This document shows, in pieces, positions 1 through 8,807 of a stretch of DNA of 64,000 nucleotides; the stretch's first letter is position 1, and each line of letters starts with the position of its first letter. The stretch spans positions 2,690,001 to 2,754,000 of the forward strand of contig NZ_JASTLC010000001.1 in NCBI RefSeq assembly GCF_030499575.1, read 5' to 3'. A program made the translations under genes and the position numbers. The stretch comes from Streptomyces sp. DG2A-72. Its GTDB lineage: Bacteria; Actinomycetota; Actinomycetes; Streptomycetales; Streptomycetaceae. The notes beneath the pieces are model-generated. The model searched no databases and was not told where the DNA came from. It worked only from the letters and a program-made list of their open reading frames with translations.

Positions 1-1
1 G

Positions 2-2626
2 CAGGCCTCCCTGGACGCCGTCACCAAGGCTGCCGGGCCGCACCGTGCCGCGTATCTGATGCGCCGCACCCTGGAGCGCGCGGAGGGCAACGGCATCGCG
101 CTGCCGAAGCTCCTCGAGACCGACTACGTCAACACCATCCCCACCGCCGCCGAGCCCGCCGTACCGGGTGACGAGGCGATGGAGGCGCGGATCACCGCCT
201 GGAACCGCTGGAACGCGGCCGCGATGGTGACCCGGGGCAGCAAATACGGCGTCGGCGGCCACATCGCCACCTTCGCCTCCGCCGCCTGGCTGTACGAGAC
301 CGGCTTCAACCACTTCTTCAAGGGCAAGGAGGCCGACGGCTCGGGCGACCAGCTCTACATCCAGGGCCACGCCTCCCCCGGCATCTACGCCCGCGCCTTC
401 CTCGACGGCCGGCTGACCGAGCACCACCTCGACAACTTCCGCCGCGAGTCGGGCGGCAGCGGCCTCCCGTCGTACCCGCACCCGCGCCGGCTGCCCTGGC
501 TGTGGGAGTTCCCGACGGTGTCAATGGGCCTCGGTCCGCTCTCCGCCATCTATCAGGCGCGCTTCAACCGCTACCTCACCAACCGCTCCATCAAGGACGT
601 CTCCGCCTCCCACGTCTGGGCCTTCCTCGGCGACGGCGAGATGGACGAGCCCGAGTCGACGGCGGCCCTCGCGCTCGCCGCGCGTGAGGAGCTGGACAAC
701 CTCACCTTCGTCATCAACTGCAATCTGCAGCGCCTCGACGGCCCGGTCCGTGCGAACTTCAAGATCGTGCAGGAGCTGGAGGCCCAGTTCCGCGGCGCCG
801 GCTGGAATGTCATCAAGACGCTGTGGGGTTCGGCCTGGGACGAGCTGTTCCAGCTCGACACCACGGGCGCGCTGGTACGACGGCTGCGCGAGGTACCGGA
901 CGCGCAGGTGCAGACGTACCAGACCCGTGACGCCGCCTATATCCGCCAGGACTTCTTCGGCGCCGACCCGGCACTCGCCGAGATGGCGAAGCTGCTGGGC
1001 GACGACAAGATCCTGGAGCTCTTCCACCTGTCCCGCGGTGGTCACGAGGCGCGCAAGGTGTACGCCGCGTACAAGGCCGCCGTCGAGTTCAAGGGCGCGC
1101 CGACCGTGATCCTGGCCCAGACGGTCAAGGGCCACACCCTCGGTGAGGGCTTCGCGTCGAAGAACGCCAACCACCAGATGAAGAAGCTGACGGTGGACGA
1201 GTTCAAGCAGATGCGTGACCTGCTCGAACTCCCCATCCAGGACAGCGACTTCGTCGACGGTGTGGTGCCTTACGGCCACCCGGGCGCCGACTCCCCGGAG
1301 GTCCGCTACCTCCAGGAGCGCCGCGCGGCCCTCGGCGGTCCGGCCCCGGCCCGTCGTACGCACGCCGTCGCCCCACTGCCCGCGCCCGCCGAGAAGGCCT
1401 TCGCCTCCTTCGACAAGGGATCAGGCAGCCAGAACGTGGCCACCACCATGGCCTTCGTCCGGCTCGTCAAGGACCTGGTCCGCGACAAGGAGACGGGCAA
1501 GCGCTGGGTGCCGATCGTGCCCGACGAGGCGCGCACCTTCGGCATGGAGAGCCTCTTCCCGTCGCTCGGGATCTACTCCCCCAAGGGCCAGACGTACGAG
1601 CCGGTCGACCGTGACCAGCTGATGTACTACAAGGAGGCCAAGAACGGCCAGATCCTCAACGAGGGGATCACCGAGGCCGGTTCGATGGCCGACTTCATCG
1701 CCGCGTCGACGTCGTACTCGACGCACGGCGAGACGATGATCCCGTTCTACATCTTCTACTCGATGTTCGGCTGGCAGCGCACGGCCGACCAGATGTGGCA
1801 GCTCGGCGACCAGCTGGGCCGCGGCTTCCTGATCGGCGCGACGGCCGGTCGTACGACGCTGACGGGCGAGGGCCTGCAGCACGCGGACGGCCACTCGCCG
1901 GTGATCGCGGCGACCAACCCGGCGGCGCTGACGTACGACCCGGCCTTCGCGTACGAGGTCGCGGCGATCGTCAAGGACGGTCTGCGGCGGATGTACGGCG
2001 AGGCGGCGCCGGGTGAGGACCCGAACGTCTTCTACTACCTCACCGTCTACAACGAGCCGCTGCCGCAGCCCGCGAAGCCCTCCGGACTCGGCATCGACGA
2101 GGGCATCGTCAAGGGCCTGTACCGCTTCAACACGGCGGAGTCGGCGGGCCTGTCGCCGGTGGCCAATGCCCCGCGGATCCAGCTGCTGGGTTCCGGTACG
2201 GCGATCCACTGGGCGCTGAAGGCGCAGAAGCTGCTCGCCGAGGAGTGGGGTGTCGCCGCGGACATGTGGTCGGCGACGTCATGGAGCGAACTGCGGCGGG
2301 ACGCGCTGGAGGCCGACGCGGCGCTGCTGCGGGGCGAGGAGCGGGTGCCGTACGTCCGTCAGGCGCTGCACGGCGCCGAGGGGCCGGTGCTGGCGGTCTC
2401 CGACTACATGCGGCAGGTCCCGGACCAGATCGCGCAGTGGGTCGAGCAGGACTACTCCTCGCTGGGCGCCGACGGCTTCGGTCTCTCCGACACCCGCGAC
2501 GCCGCCCGCCGCCACTTCGGCGTCGACGCCGAGTCCATCGTCGTGGCCGCGCTGGCCCAGCTGGCGCGTCGCGGCGAGGTCAAGGCGACGGCGGTGAAGG
2601 AGGCCCGGGAGCGGTACGGGTTGTAA
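2..2626 (+). CDS. aceE: Pyruvate dehydrogenase E1 component (5' end outside window)
   Basis: This is the homodimeric-type E1 subunit of the pyruvate dehydrogenase complex. It is thiamine-diphosphate dependent, decarboxylates pyruvate and acetylates the lipoyl domains of E2. The reading frame is open from base 2, upstream of the first in-frame ATG at 59, and the residues before that ATG (ASLDAV, AAYLM) still fit the family. The gene is therefore cut by the window edge, with 874 codons visible and perhaps 20-40 missing. The thiamine-binding segment GDGEMDEPES lies near nt 629-660; the transketolase pyrimidine-binding domain follows (NEGITEAGSM near 1660), then the C-terminal domain. The lipoate synthesis genes lipB and lipA, whose cofactor the complex needs, lie 10 kb away. 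A dispersed repeat begins just after the stop. The call is firm. Confidence 0.97.
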   Translation, partial: QASLDAVTKAAGPHRAAYLMRRTLERAEGNGIALPKLLETDYVNTIPTAAEPAVPGDEAMEARITAWNRWNAAAMVTRGSKYGVGGHIATFASAAWLYETGFNHFFKGKEADGSGDQLYIQGHASPGIYARAFLDGRLTEHHLDNFRRESGGSGLPSYPHPRRLPWLWEFPTVSMGLGPLSAIYQARFNRYLTNRSIKDVSASHVWAFLGDGEMDEPESTAALALAAREELDNLTFVINCNLQRLDGPVRANFKIVQELEAQFRGAGWNVIKTLWGSAWDELFQLDTTGALVRRLREVPDAQVQTYQTRDAAYIRQDFFGADPALAEMAKLLGDDKILELFHLSRGGHEARKVYAAYKAAVEFKGAPTVILAQTVKGHTLGEGFASKNANHQMKKLTVDEFKQMRDLLELPIQDSDFVDGVVPYGHPGADSPEVRYLQERRAALGGPAPARRTHAVAPLPAPAEKAFASFDKGSGSQNVATTMAFVRLVKDLVRDKETGKRWVPIVPDEARTFGMESLFPSLGIYSPKGQTYEPVDRDQLMYYKEAKNGQILNEGITEAGSMADFIAASTSYSTHGETMIPFYIFYSMFGWQRTADQMWQLGDQLGRGFLIGATAGRTTLTGEGLQHADGHSPVIAATNPAALTYDPAFAYEVAAIVKDGLRRMYGEAAPGEDPNVFYYLTVYNEPLPQPAKPSGLGIDEGIVKGLYRFNTAESAGLSPVANAPRIQLLGSGTAIHWALKAQKLLAEEWGVAADMWSATSWSELRRDALEADAALLRGEERVPYVRQALHGAEGPVLAVSDYMRQVPDQIAQWVEQDYSSLGADGFGLSDTRDAARRHFGVDAESIVVAALAQLARRGEVKATAVKEARERYGL

Positions 2627-2639
2627 TTCGGCCGCGGGT

Positions 2640-2760
2640 GAGTGGGGGCTGGTCGCGCCCACGCGGCGGAGCCGCATATCGATACAGCCCCGCGCCCCTT
2701 AAAAGCAGGCCCGCCCAGGCGCGCCAGCTTGGGGGCGCGGGGAACTGCGCGACCAGCCAC
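2640..2760. repeat. Dispersed intergenic repeat, copy A (imperfect inverted pair)
   Basis: The right part (2731-2760) carries GGGGCGCGGGGAACTGCGCG followed by ACCAGCCAC. The left part begins with the opposite-strand GGGGCTGGTCGCGC and ends with CCCCGCGCCCCTT, so the two can fold on each other with a large interior. It lies between aceE and the WYL regulator gene. Related copies lie near 8170, 11320, 36100 and 59930. Confidence 0.75.
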
Positions 2761-2804
2761 ATCCGGACCCGCACCCGGCCGCAGAGCCCCGGCATCATGG
2801 ATCT

Positions 2805-3779
2805 ATGCGCGCTGCCCGTCTCATCAAAATGGTGCTGCTGCTCCAGTCCCGGCCCTCCATGACCGCCGCCGAGCTGGCGACGGAGCTGGAGGTGTCCGAG
2901 CGGACTGTCACCCGGGATGCGCAGGCGTTGTCGGAGGCGGGCGTTCCGGTGTACGCGGATCGGGGGCGGGCCGGCGGGTACCGGCTGATCGGCGGGTACC
3001 GGACGCGGCTGACGGGGCTGCACCGAAGTGAGGCGGAGGCGCTGTTCCTGTCCGGCGTGCCGGGTGCGCTGCGGGAGATGGGGCTGGAGGACGCGGCCTC
3101 GGCGGCCCGGCTGAAGGTGTCGGCGGCGTTGCTGCCCTCCCTGCGCGACGCCTCCCGCACGGCTGCGCAGCGGTTCCATCTGGACGCGCCGAACTGGTTC
3201 AAGGAGACCGAGACGCCCGCGCTGCTGCCGGTCGTCGCGGACGCGGTGTGGGACGACCGGCGGATCACCGCCCGCTACCGCAGGGACGGGGTCCTGGTCG
3301 AGCGGGAGCTGGAGCCGTACGGGCTCGTACTGAAGGCCGGCGTCTGGTACCTGTGCGCGCGAGCCGCCCCGCACGGCTCTCCCCGGGTCTACCGGATCGA
3401 CCGGTTCCAGGCCGTCGCGGCCGGTGCCGAGCGCTTCGTCCGCGACGAGGACTTCGATCTGCCCGGCTTCTGGGAGGAGCGGGCAGAGCAGTTCGCGCGG
3501 TCCATCCTGCGCGCCGAGGTCGTCGTACGGCTCTCCGCGGACGGCGTGCGCAGGCTGCCGCACGCCGTCGATCCGCTCGCCGCGCGGGAGGCGCTGGCGA
3601 ACGCGGACGCCCCGGACTCCGGCGGACGGGTGACGGTGACGCTCCCCGTGGAGTCCGAGGAGGTCGCCCACACCCAGCTGACGGCGCTCGGTCCGGAGGC
3701 CGAGGTGCTGGCTCCCGAGAGCCTGCGCGCGCGGTTCGCGGGGGACGCGGCGCGGTTGGCGGCGCTGTACGACCGATGA
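2805..3779 (+). CDS. HTH-WYL transcriptional regulator (YafY/DeoR-like)
   Basis: This 324-residue protein has the usual layout of a WYL-domain regulator. An N-terminal HTH_11 winged helix (residues about 5-60, with SERTVTRD in the recognition helix) is followed by a WYL domain at about 135-215 and a C-terminal WCX-like extension. WYL regulators act as transcription factors that sense nucleotides or small ligands, and many lie beside the genes they control. No obvious target adjoins this one: aceE is upstream across a repeat and a DUF4240 gene is downstream. The ATG at 2805 fits the start of the HTH domain, although the ribosome site is weak. The family call is firm; the regulated genes are unknown. 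Confidence 0.9.
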   Translation: MRAARLIKMVLLLQSRPSMTAAELATELEVSERTVTRDAQALSEAGVPVYADRGRAGGYRLIGGYRTRLTGLHRSEAEALFLSGVPGALREMGLEDAASAARLKVSAALLPSLRDASRTAAQRFHLDAPNWFKETETPALLPVVADAVWDDRRITARYRRDGVLVERELEPYGLVLKAGVWYLCARAAPHGSPRVYRIDRFQAVAAGAERFVRDEDFDLPGFWEERAEQFARSILRAEVVVRLSADGVRRLPHAVDPLAAREALANADAPDSGGRVTVTLPVESEEVAHTQLTALGPEAEVLAPESLRARFAGDAARLAALYDR

Positions 3780-3869
3780 CGCCGTACCACTCCTGACTCC
3801 GTCCCGCCCATAACAATCCGCCTCACTCCACGTGCGTCCCACCCCTCCAGGCACGATGCTTGACCCGTG

Positions 3870-4388
3870 ATGGACGAGACGGAGTTCTGGGAGCTGATCG
3901 ACGCCAGCCGCGAGGCCGCCGAGGGCGACCCCGAGGAGCAGGCCGACCTGCTTGTGGAGCGACTCCTGGCGCTGGACCCGGAGATGGTCGTGGACTTCGC
4001 CCGTCACTTCGAGGCGCGCTACAACCGCGCATACACCTGGGACCTGTGGGGCGCCGCCTGGGTGCTGCTCGACGGGGCGAGCGACGACGCGTTCGACTTC
4101 TTCCGGTGCTGGCTGATCGGCCAGGGCCGGGAGCTGTACGAGGGTGCCGTGCACGCTCCCGACTCGCTCGCCGATCTGCTGGACGACTTCGACGAGGAGC
4201 TCGACGGCGACGGCGAGGAGCTGGGCTACGCGGCCGACGAGGCCTACGAGCAGCTCACCGGGAGCGTCGCCCCGGACCTCGGCATCCCGCCCGCGCCCTC
4301 GGAGCCCGAGGGCAGGCCGATCGACTTCGAGGACGAGCGGGCGCTGGCCGAGCGGTATCCCAAGCTGTGGGAACGGTTCCGGGACTGA
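3870..4388 (+). CDS. DUF4240 domain protein
   Basis: A 172-residue acidic cytoplasmic protein of the DUF4240 family. The N-terminal half holds the family block (EFWELID near residue 5, then WDLWGAAWVLLDGASDD and FRCWLIGQG near 50-85). The C-terminal half is Asp/Glu-rich, with DDFDEELDGDGEE. The function of DUF4240 is unknown; such proteins are often found as lone genes in actinobacteria. A GTG at 3867 precedes the ATG at 3870 by one codon, and either could be the start. The gene ends 3 bp from the stop of a convergent small membrane-protein gene. Confidence 0.85.
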   Translation: MDETEFWELIDASREAAEGDPEEQADLLVERLLALDPEMVVDFARHFEARYNRAYTWDLWGAAWVLLDGASDDAFDFFRCWLIGQGRELYEGAVHAPDSLADLLDDFDEELDGDGEELGYAADEAYEQLTGSVAPDLGIPPAPSEPEGRPIDFEDERALAERYPKLWERFRD

Positions 4389-4391
4389 CGC

Positions 4392-4625
4392 TCACCCGGC
4401 GGTGCGCCGGCGTCCCGCGTCCGACGGGATGTACGCCTGCGTCTGCTGGTCCGCCTTCACCGCGTGGTGCATCGGGGCGGTGTTGGCCTGATCGAGCGCC
4501 GACGCGGTGACCGCGGCCGGTCCCAGGACGACGGCCACGACCGCGCAGACCACGGCCCAGGGTCCACGGGCGGTCCTGGCCCAGCCGCCGGTGTTCTCCC
4601 TGGCTTCGGTGTGACTGCTGTTCAT
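4392..4625 (-). CDS. Small single-span membrane protein, unknown function
   Basis: A 77-residue protein with one hydrophobic segment (about residues 22-44, WAVVCAVVAVVLGPAAVTAS) between a short polar N-terminus and a hydrophilic tail. No family recognised. It is credible as a gene because GGAGGTGGGG lies about 6-10 bases upstream of the ATG and because it fills the space between DUF4240 and the femX-like gene without conflict. The segment could be a membrane anchor or an uncleaved signal sequence with the tail outside. Confidence 0.65.
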   Translation of the reverse strand: MNSSHTEARENTGGWARTARGPWAVVCAVVAVVLGPAAVTASALDQANTAPMHHAVKADQQTQAYIPSDAGRRRTAG

Positions 4626-4783
4626 TTCTTCCCCACCTCCAGTCAGTGCGTGTGCATGACGATAGGAGGGCCGCCTCGGGGAGACCCTTGAGACGGCTAC
4701 GAGAAACCTGTGAGGGTCAGATCTTGACCCGGCCCGTGATCGCCTGCCTAGGGTGGCCCGTCCCGAAGAGGAGCACCCTGCCC

Positions 4784-5911
4784 ATGACCAGCCCCTACGT
4801 GCGCGAGATCACGCGCGAGGACCATCTCGCCCACCTTCGGCTGCACCCCGACGCGAGCCATCTCCAGATCCCCGAGTGGGCCGATGTGAAGCCCGGCTGG
4901 CTCGGGCAGAGCGTCGGCTGGTTCGAGGGCGAGTCGCTGGTCGCCACAGCGCTCGTGCTGTACCGCCCGCTGCCCGGCACCCGGCGCTTTCTCGCCTACC
5001 TCCCCGACGGGCCCGACATCGACTGGCGTACCCCGCGGCTGGAGCGCTGGCTGGACCCGCTCGTAGCGCATCTGGCGCGGGAGGGCGCGTTCGCGGTCCG
5101 GATCGGGCCGCCCGTCGTCGTACGGTGCTGGGATCCGTCCGTCGTCGCGGCGGGCGTCGCCGATCCCGCCGTACGGCATCTGCGGGAGCTGCCCGCGGCC
5201 GACATAGACGGGTTCGCGCTGGACGCCGGGGAGCGGCTGCGGCAGCTCGGGTGGCGGCGGTGCGAGGAGGACGAGGACAGCGGTTTCGGCCTCGGGCAGC
5301 CGCGGTTCGGCTGTCTGATACCGCTCCAGGAGCGCTCGGTGGACGATCTGCGCGCCGCCCTCGCGCCCCACTGGGAGCAGGCCCTGCAGACGGCCGAGTC
5401 GGCGGGCGTCCGGATCGTCACGGGCACCGGCGGCGACCTGCCCGAGTTCCACCGCCTGTACACCGCGACCGCCGCCCACGACGGCTTCAAGGCCCGCCCG
5501 CTGGACTACTTCCAGCGCATGTGGAAGGCCCTGAACGCGGAGGACGGCGACCGGGTGCGCCTCTACCTCGCGGAGTACGACGGGGAGGTCCTCTCCGCCG
5601 CGTTCATGATCAACGTCGGCTCCCGGTCCTGGCACTCGTATGCCGCCTCCGGCCGCCGGGGCCGTCAACTGCGGCCCAGCAGCGCGCTGTTGTGGCGGAT
5701 GCTGTACGACGCGTGGGCGGCGAACGCCGAGACGTACGACCTGCGCTCGATCACCCCCACCCTCACCGAGAGCCGACTGCTCGGCCGGCTGCTGTTCAAG
5801 ACGGGGGCGGGCGGCATGGCCGTGGAGTACCTCGGGGAGTGGGAGCGGCCGGTGGGCACCCAGGGCAAGGTGCTGCAGCGGGCGGTGAAGGCCTACCTGG
5901 GACGCAGGTGA
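4784..5911 (+). CDS. FemX/FemAB-family peptidyltransferase (peptidoglycan bridge)
   Basis: This 375-residue protein belongs to the FemABX family. These aminoacyl-tRNA dependent transferases add bridge amino acids to lipid II on the cytoplasmic face; in Streptomyces the bridge is a single glycine on LL-diaminopimelate. Two GNAT-like halves are visible: an N-terminal one (SHLQIPEWADVKP near residue 25) and a C-terminal one (LYTATAAHDGF, then RSWHSYAASG near 285). The ATG at 4784 was chosen because AAGAGGAG sits about 10 bases upstream. Streptomyces genomes carry several paralogues, so the primary FemX may lie elsewhere. The adjacent convergent amidase gene also acts on the wall. Confidence 0.85.
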   Translation: MTSPYVREITREDHLAHLRLHPDASHLQIPEWADVKPGWLGQSVGWFEGESLVATALVLYRPLPGTRRFLAYLPDGPDIDWRTPRLERWLDPLVAHLAREGAFAVRIGPPVVVRCWDPSVVAAGVADPAVRHLRELPAADIDGFALDAGERLRQLGWRRCEEDEDSGFGLGQPRFGCLIPLQERSVDDLRAALAPHWEQALQTAESAGVRIVTGTGGDLPEFHRLYTATAAHDGFKARPLDYFQRMWKALNAEDGDRVRLYLAEYDGEVLSAAFMINVGSRSWHSYAASGRRGRQLRPSSALLWRMLYDAWAANAETYDLRSITPTLTESRLLGRLLFKTGAGGMAVEYLGEWERPVGTQGKVLQRAVKAYLGRR

Positions 5912-5921
5912 ATCAAGCCAT

Positions 5922-6749
5922 TCATCTGCCCTGCAAGGAGGCCGCCGTCTGCCTGATCTGCGGGAGCAGGGCGCTGAGGGCGGCGCCCGGACAGTTCGTC
6001 ATGAAGCCGTCCTTGTGGCCCGCGAGGGCGGGGAGCCGGGCGGTCGTTCCGGCCGCGTACCGGCTCAGGCCGTTGCTGGAGACCAGGGGCACGTTCGCGC
6101 GGGGGTCGATTCCGGACAGGCCCAGTTTCCAGGCGGCGAGGCGGGCGATCGCGTCGGTCATGACTTGCGGCACGGACACGCCCGCCGTGAAGGTGCCGAG
6201 GGCGGCGATGCCGGTGGTGCCGTGGTTGAAGCCCTGGGTGTGGGCGCCGGTGACCGGGCGGTCGACGCCGCCCGCGCGGCCCTCGTATATCGTGCCGCAG
6301 CGGTCGACGAGGAAGTTGTAGCCGATGTCGTCCCATCGGCGGGAGCCGGTCTGGCCCGCGTACAGGTGGCGGATGATGCGGGGCGCGTCGGCGCAGGCGT
6401 AGCCGTTGGGCGAGTCCGTGTGGTGGACGAAGACGGCGACGACCTTGGGGTCGTAGCGCGGCGGCGGCTGAGTGCGCCGCGCGCTGCCGTCCAGCCAGGC
6501 CGACCTCGGCACGATGTGCGGCTTCGCCGCGGAGTACGGCGTGACGGCGGACCGGGCCGCGACCGGCCGTGCGGACGCGGCGCCGGTCCGCTCCACCCCA
6601 CTCGCGCACAGCGCCAGCGCGGCGACCGCGGCCAGCCCGGGCAGACAGCCGAGCAGCACCCGGACGGCAGCCGGTATGGGGACGGCGATGTGCGGTGTTC
6701 GTACGGCACGGCGTCTTCGCGACCCTCGCGCCCTTCGGAAGACACGCAT
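5922..6749 (-). CDS. Secreted/anchored N-acetylmuramoyl-L-alanine amidase (PGRP fold)
   Basis: A 275-residue amidase_2/PGRP-type enzyme predicted to cut the bond between MurNAc and L-alanine in peptidoglycan. Residues 1-25 are basic, followed by one hydrophobic segment (about 28-50) that is a signal peptide or anchor. The catalytic domain starts near 78 (IVPRSAW). Zinc ligands are visible: His in VHHTDSP (109-110), His in AGHKDG and Cys in NCPG near the C-terminus. The frame stays open further upstream, but the ATG at 6749 places the basic and hydrophobic signal at the N-terminus and is preferred. The gene is convergent with the FemX-like gene, 10 bp between stops. Confidence 0.88.
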   Translation of the reverse strand: MRVFRRARGSRRRRAVRTPHIAVPIPAAVRVLLGCLPGLAAVAALALCASGVERTGAASARPVAARSAVTPYSAAKPHIVPRSAWLDGSARRTQPPPRYDPKVVAVFVHHTDSPNGYACADAPRIIRHLYAGQTGSRRWDDIGYNFLVDRCGTIYEGRAGGVDRPVTGAHTQGFNHGTTGIAALGTFTAGVSVPQVMTDAIARLAAWKLGLSGIDPRANVPLVSSNGLSRYAAGTTARLPALAGHKDGFMTNCPGAALSALLPQIRQTAASLQGR

Positions 6750-6936
6750 GACCCCACTGTCGGCCGGATCCGTTCCGCCCGCGATGTGTGCTGTGCCACC
6801 TGGTGGAACCAACGTCATGGTCCGGGACGTTTTTACGGGTACACGCACGCGTGGCTGGTTCCGGATGCCACGCGCGCGTGGCTGATCACTGGGCTCCTCT
6901 TCCGCGTATTAGGGGGTCCGAGAGAAAGGCGGCCTG

Positions 6937-8121
6937 GTGGACCTGCTCGACATCCTGCTGTTGCTGCTGATCCTGGCCTACGCGGCGTCCGGCTACCGGC
7001 GCGGACTGGTGGCCGGCTGTGTCTCACTGGCCGGCTTCGTCGGCGGTGCGGTGATCGGCGTCTGGATCCTGCCGTGGATGGTGGACCTGGCGCCGCCGGG
7101 TACGACGGCGGCGACGGTGACCGCCGTGCTCACGGTGCTGGTGCCCGCGGTGGTGGGCCATGAACTGGCGGGCCGCCTCGCCCTGCGGCTGCGGCGGGAG
7201 CTGGACCAGGGGCCGCTGCGGGTGGCCGACGGAGTGGGCGGCGCCGTGGCGAACTCGGTGGCCGTACTGATCGTGGCGTGGGTGGCCGCCAGCGTCCTGG
7301 GCGCGTCCTCGTCCCCGCTGGTCACCACCGCGATCCGGGACTCCCGGCTGCTCGGGGCGGTGCAGGACACCATGCCCGAAACGACCCCGGCCTGGTTCTC
7401 CCGGGCCACGTCCGCGCTGACCGAGGCGGGCTTCCCGCAGGTCTTCAACCCGTTCGAGAGCGAGTCGACGGCCCAGGTCGCCGAGCCCTCCGGCGACAGC
7501 GTCACCGCCAGCGCCACCAACGCCGCCAAGCTCAGCACCGTGAAGATCGAGGGCGTCGCCGGTACCCAGGGCCGCGAGGGCAGCGGGTTCGTCTACGCGG
7601 ACGAGCATGTGATGACCAACGCGCATGTCGTGGCCGGCATCGACGACCCGAGCGTCCGGGTCGGCGGGGTCGGGCGGTCGTACGAGTCGCGCGTCGTGCT
7701 CTTCGATCCGGACAAGGACGTGGCCGTGCTGTACGTGCCCGATCTGCGCGCCCCCGTCCTGCGGTTCGACGACGAGGCCGCGCGCGGCGACGCGGCGGTG
7801 GTCGCGGGCTATCCGGAGGGCGGCGACCTCAACCTCCAGGCGGCGACCGTCGCCAACCGCGTTCAGGCGACCGGCCAGAACATCTACAACGACGACACGG
7901 TGACCCGTGAGATCTACTCGGTCCGCTCGACGGTCCGCCCCGGCAACTCCGGCGGCCCGCTGCTGACCACCGACGGCCGGGTGTACGGCGTCGTCTTCGC
8001 CCGCTCCACCTCGGACGCGCAGACGGGCTACGTCCTCACCGCCGACGAGGTCGCGGGGGACGCCCGGCGCGCGGCGGACGCGACGGCACCGGTGGACACG
8101 GGCGAGCTGGTCACGACGTAG
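6937..8121 (+). CDS. MarP-like membrane serine protease (CvpA + trypsin)
   Basis: A 394-residue protein combining a four-helix CvpA-type membrane domain (residues about 1-125) with a periplasmic trypsin-like domain (about 190-380). The triad is visible: His230 in MTNAHVV, Asp261 in DPDKDVAVL, Ser338 in PGNSGGPLL. This is the architecture of mycobacterial MarP (Rv3671c), a protease needed for acid and oxidative stress resistance that cleaves a wall hydrolase. That the neighbouring amidase could be a substrate or partner is only an inference from position. The start is GTG at 6937 with AGAAAGG about 10 bases upstream. Confidence 0.92.
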   Translation: MDLLDILLLLLILAYAASGYRRGLVAGCVSLAGFVGGAVIGVWILPWMVDLAPPGTTAATVTAVLTVLVPAVVGHELAGRLALRLRRELDQGPLRVADGVGGAVANSVAVLIVAWVAASVLGASSSPLVTTAIRDSRLLGAVQDTMPETTPAWFSRATSALTEAGFPQVFNPFESESTAQVAEPSGDSVTASATNAAKLSTVKIEGVAGTQGREGSGFVYADEHVMTNAHVVAGIDDPSVRVGGVGRSYESRVVLFDPDKDVAVLYVPDLRAPVLRFDDEAARGDAAVVAGYPEGGDLNLQAATVANRVQATGQNIYNDDTVTREIYSVRSTVRPGNSGGPLLTTDGRVYGVVFARSTSDAQTGYVLTADEVAGDARRAADATAPVDTGELVTT

Positions 8122-8159
8122 CGAAGCGCTCTGCGGGTAGTGCCGCGATTGGCCGTCGC

Positions 8160-8220
8160 TCGTCTGCGGGTCCGTCGTGGCTGGTCGCGCAGTTCCCCGC
8201 GCCCCTGACGGGGCGCTGCC
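8160..8220. repeat. Dispersed intergenic repeat, copy B
   Basis: Contains GGCTGGTCGCGCAGTTCCCC and then GCGCCCCtgacGGGGCGC, a short perfect stem with a 4-base loop. It lies between the stop of the MarP-like gene and the convergent GNAT gene, where a hairpin could end transcription on both sides. It is preceded by TCGTCTGCGG, which also flanks copy D. Confidence 0.75.
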
Positions 8221-8227
8221 GACAGGG

Positions 8228-8719
8228 CTACCTCAGGCTGCGCCCCATGCACACGTCGTCCACGTACTCGCCGTCCAGGAAGAACTCCTCCGGCAGCACG
8301 CCCTCCACCGCGAAGCCCTCCGACTCGTAGAGCTTGCGGGCCGCGGTGTTGTGGCCCAGGACGCGCAGGGTGATGCGGCGTGCCCCCTGCCGTCGTGCCT
8401 CGTCCTGCGCGGCCCGCAGCAGCGCCCGCGCGACTCCGGCGCCGCGTGCCTCCTCCGCGACCACGAGCCCTTGGATCTGGCGGACGTGGGAGTTGCACGC
8501 GAGCGGCGTCGGGAACCCCAGCCGGATATAGCCGACGACAGCCCCGTCGAGCTCGGCGACGAGATGGTCGCGCGGCCCGAACCGGTCGTTGTAGAAGGGC
8601 TCGTACGGCGGCTGGGGGCGCGGCTGGACGGCGTGCCGCGTCGACCAGGTGTCCCGGTCGAGGCGGCCGAGCGTCTCTTCGTCGTCGAGGGTCGCGTGGC
8701 GTATGTACGGGACAGGCAT
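8228..8719 (-). CDS. GNAT-family N-acetyltransferase
   Basis: A 163-residue GCN5-related acetyltransferase. Acetyl-CoA binding motif A is visible as LVVAEEARGAGVARALL near residues 93-109, and motif B as HNTAARKLYESEGF near 127-140. Substrate unknown; single-domain proteins of this kind acetylate small amines, antibiotics or protein N-termini. The reading frame stays open far upstream, but those residues have out-of-frame composition and overlap the divergent epimerase gene, so the ATG at 8719 is preferred. It is divergent from the TIGR01777 gene, with 88 bp between starts. Confidence 0.88.
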   Translation of the reverse strand: MPVPYIRHATLDDEETLGRLDRDTWSTRHAVQPRPQPPYEPFYNDRFGPRDHLVAELDGAVVGYIRLGFPTPLACNSHVRQIQGLVVAEEARGAGVARALLRAAQDEARRQGARRITLRVLGHNTAARKLYESEGFAVEGVLPEEFFLDGEYVDDVCMGRSLR

Positions 8720-8807
8720 GGCGGCCACCCTATGACGGCACCCCGATCCGGCTCTGCCCATGGCCCCGTCCGCGCTTTGTCGCACCCCTGCGGTCATGCT
8801 GGAGCCC

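Noticed and set aside
521..1363. Long minus-strand open frame inside aceE (280 codons)
   Set aside because: It is the complementary shadow of a high-GC gene. Its composition is Val/Arg/Gly/Leu-rich with no family match, and it lies wholly within the strongly supported aceE frame.
2580..4154. Minus-strand 524-codon open frame across the WYL and DUF4240 genes
   Set aside because: It covers two well-supported plus-strand genes, shows Pro/Arg/Gln-rich shadow composition and has no recognisable domain or ribosome site.
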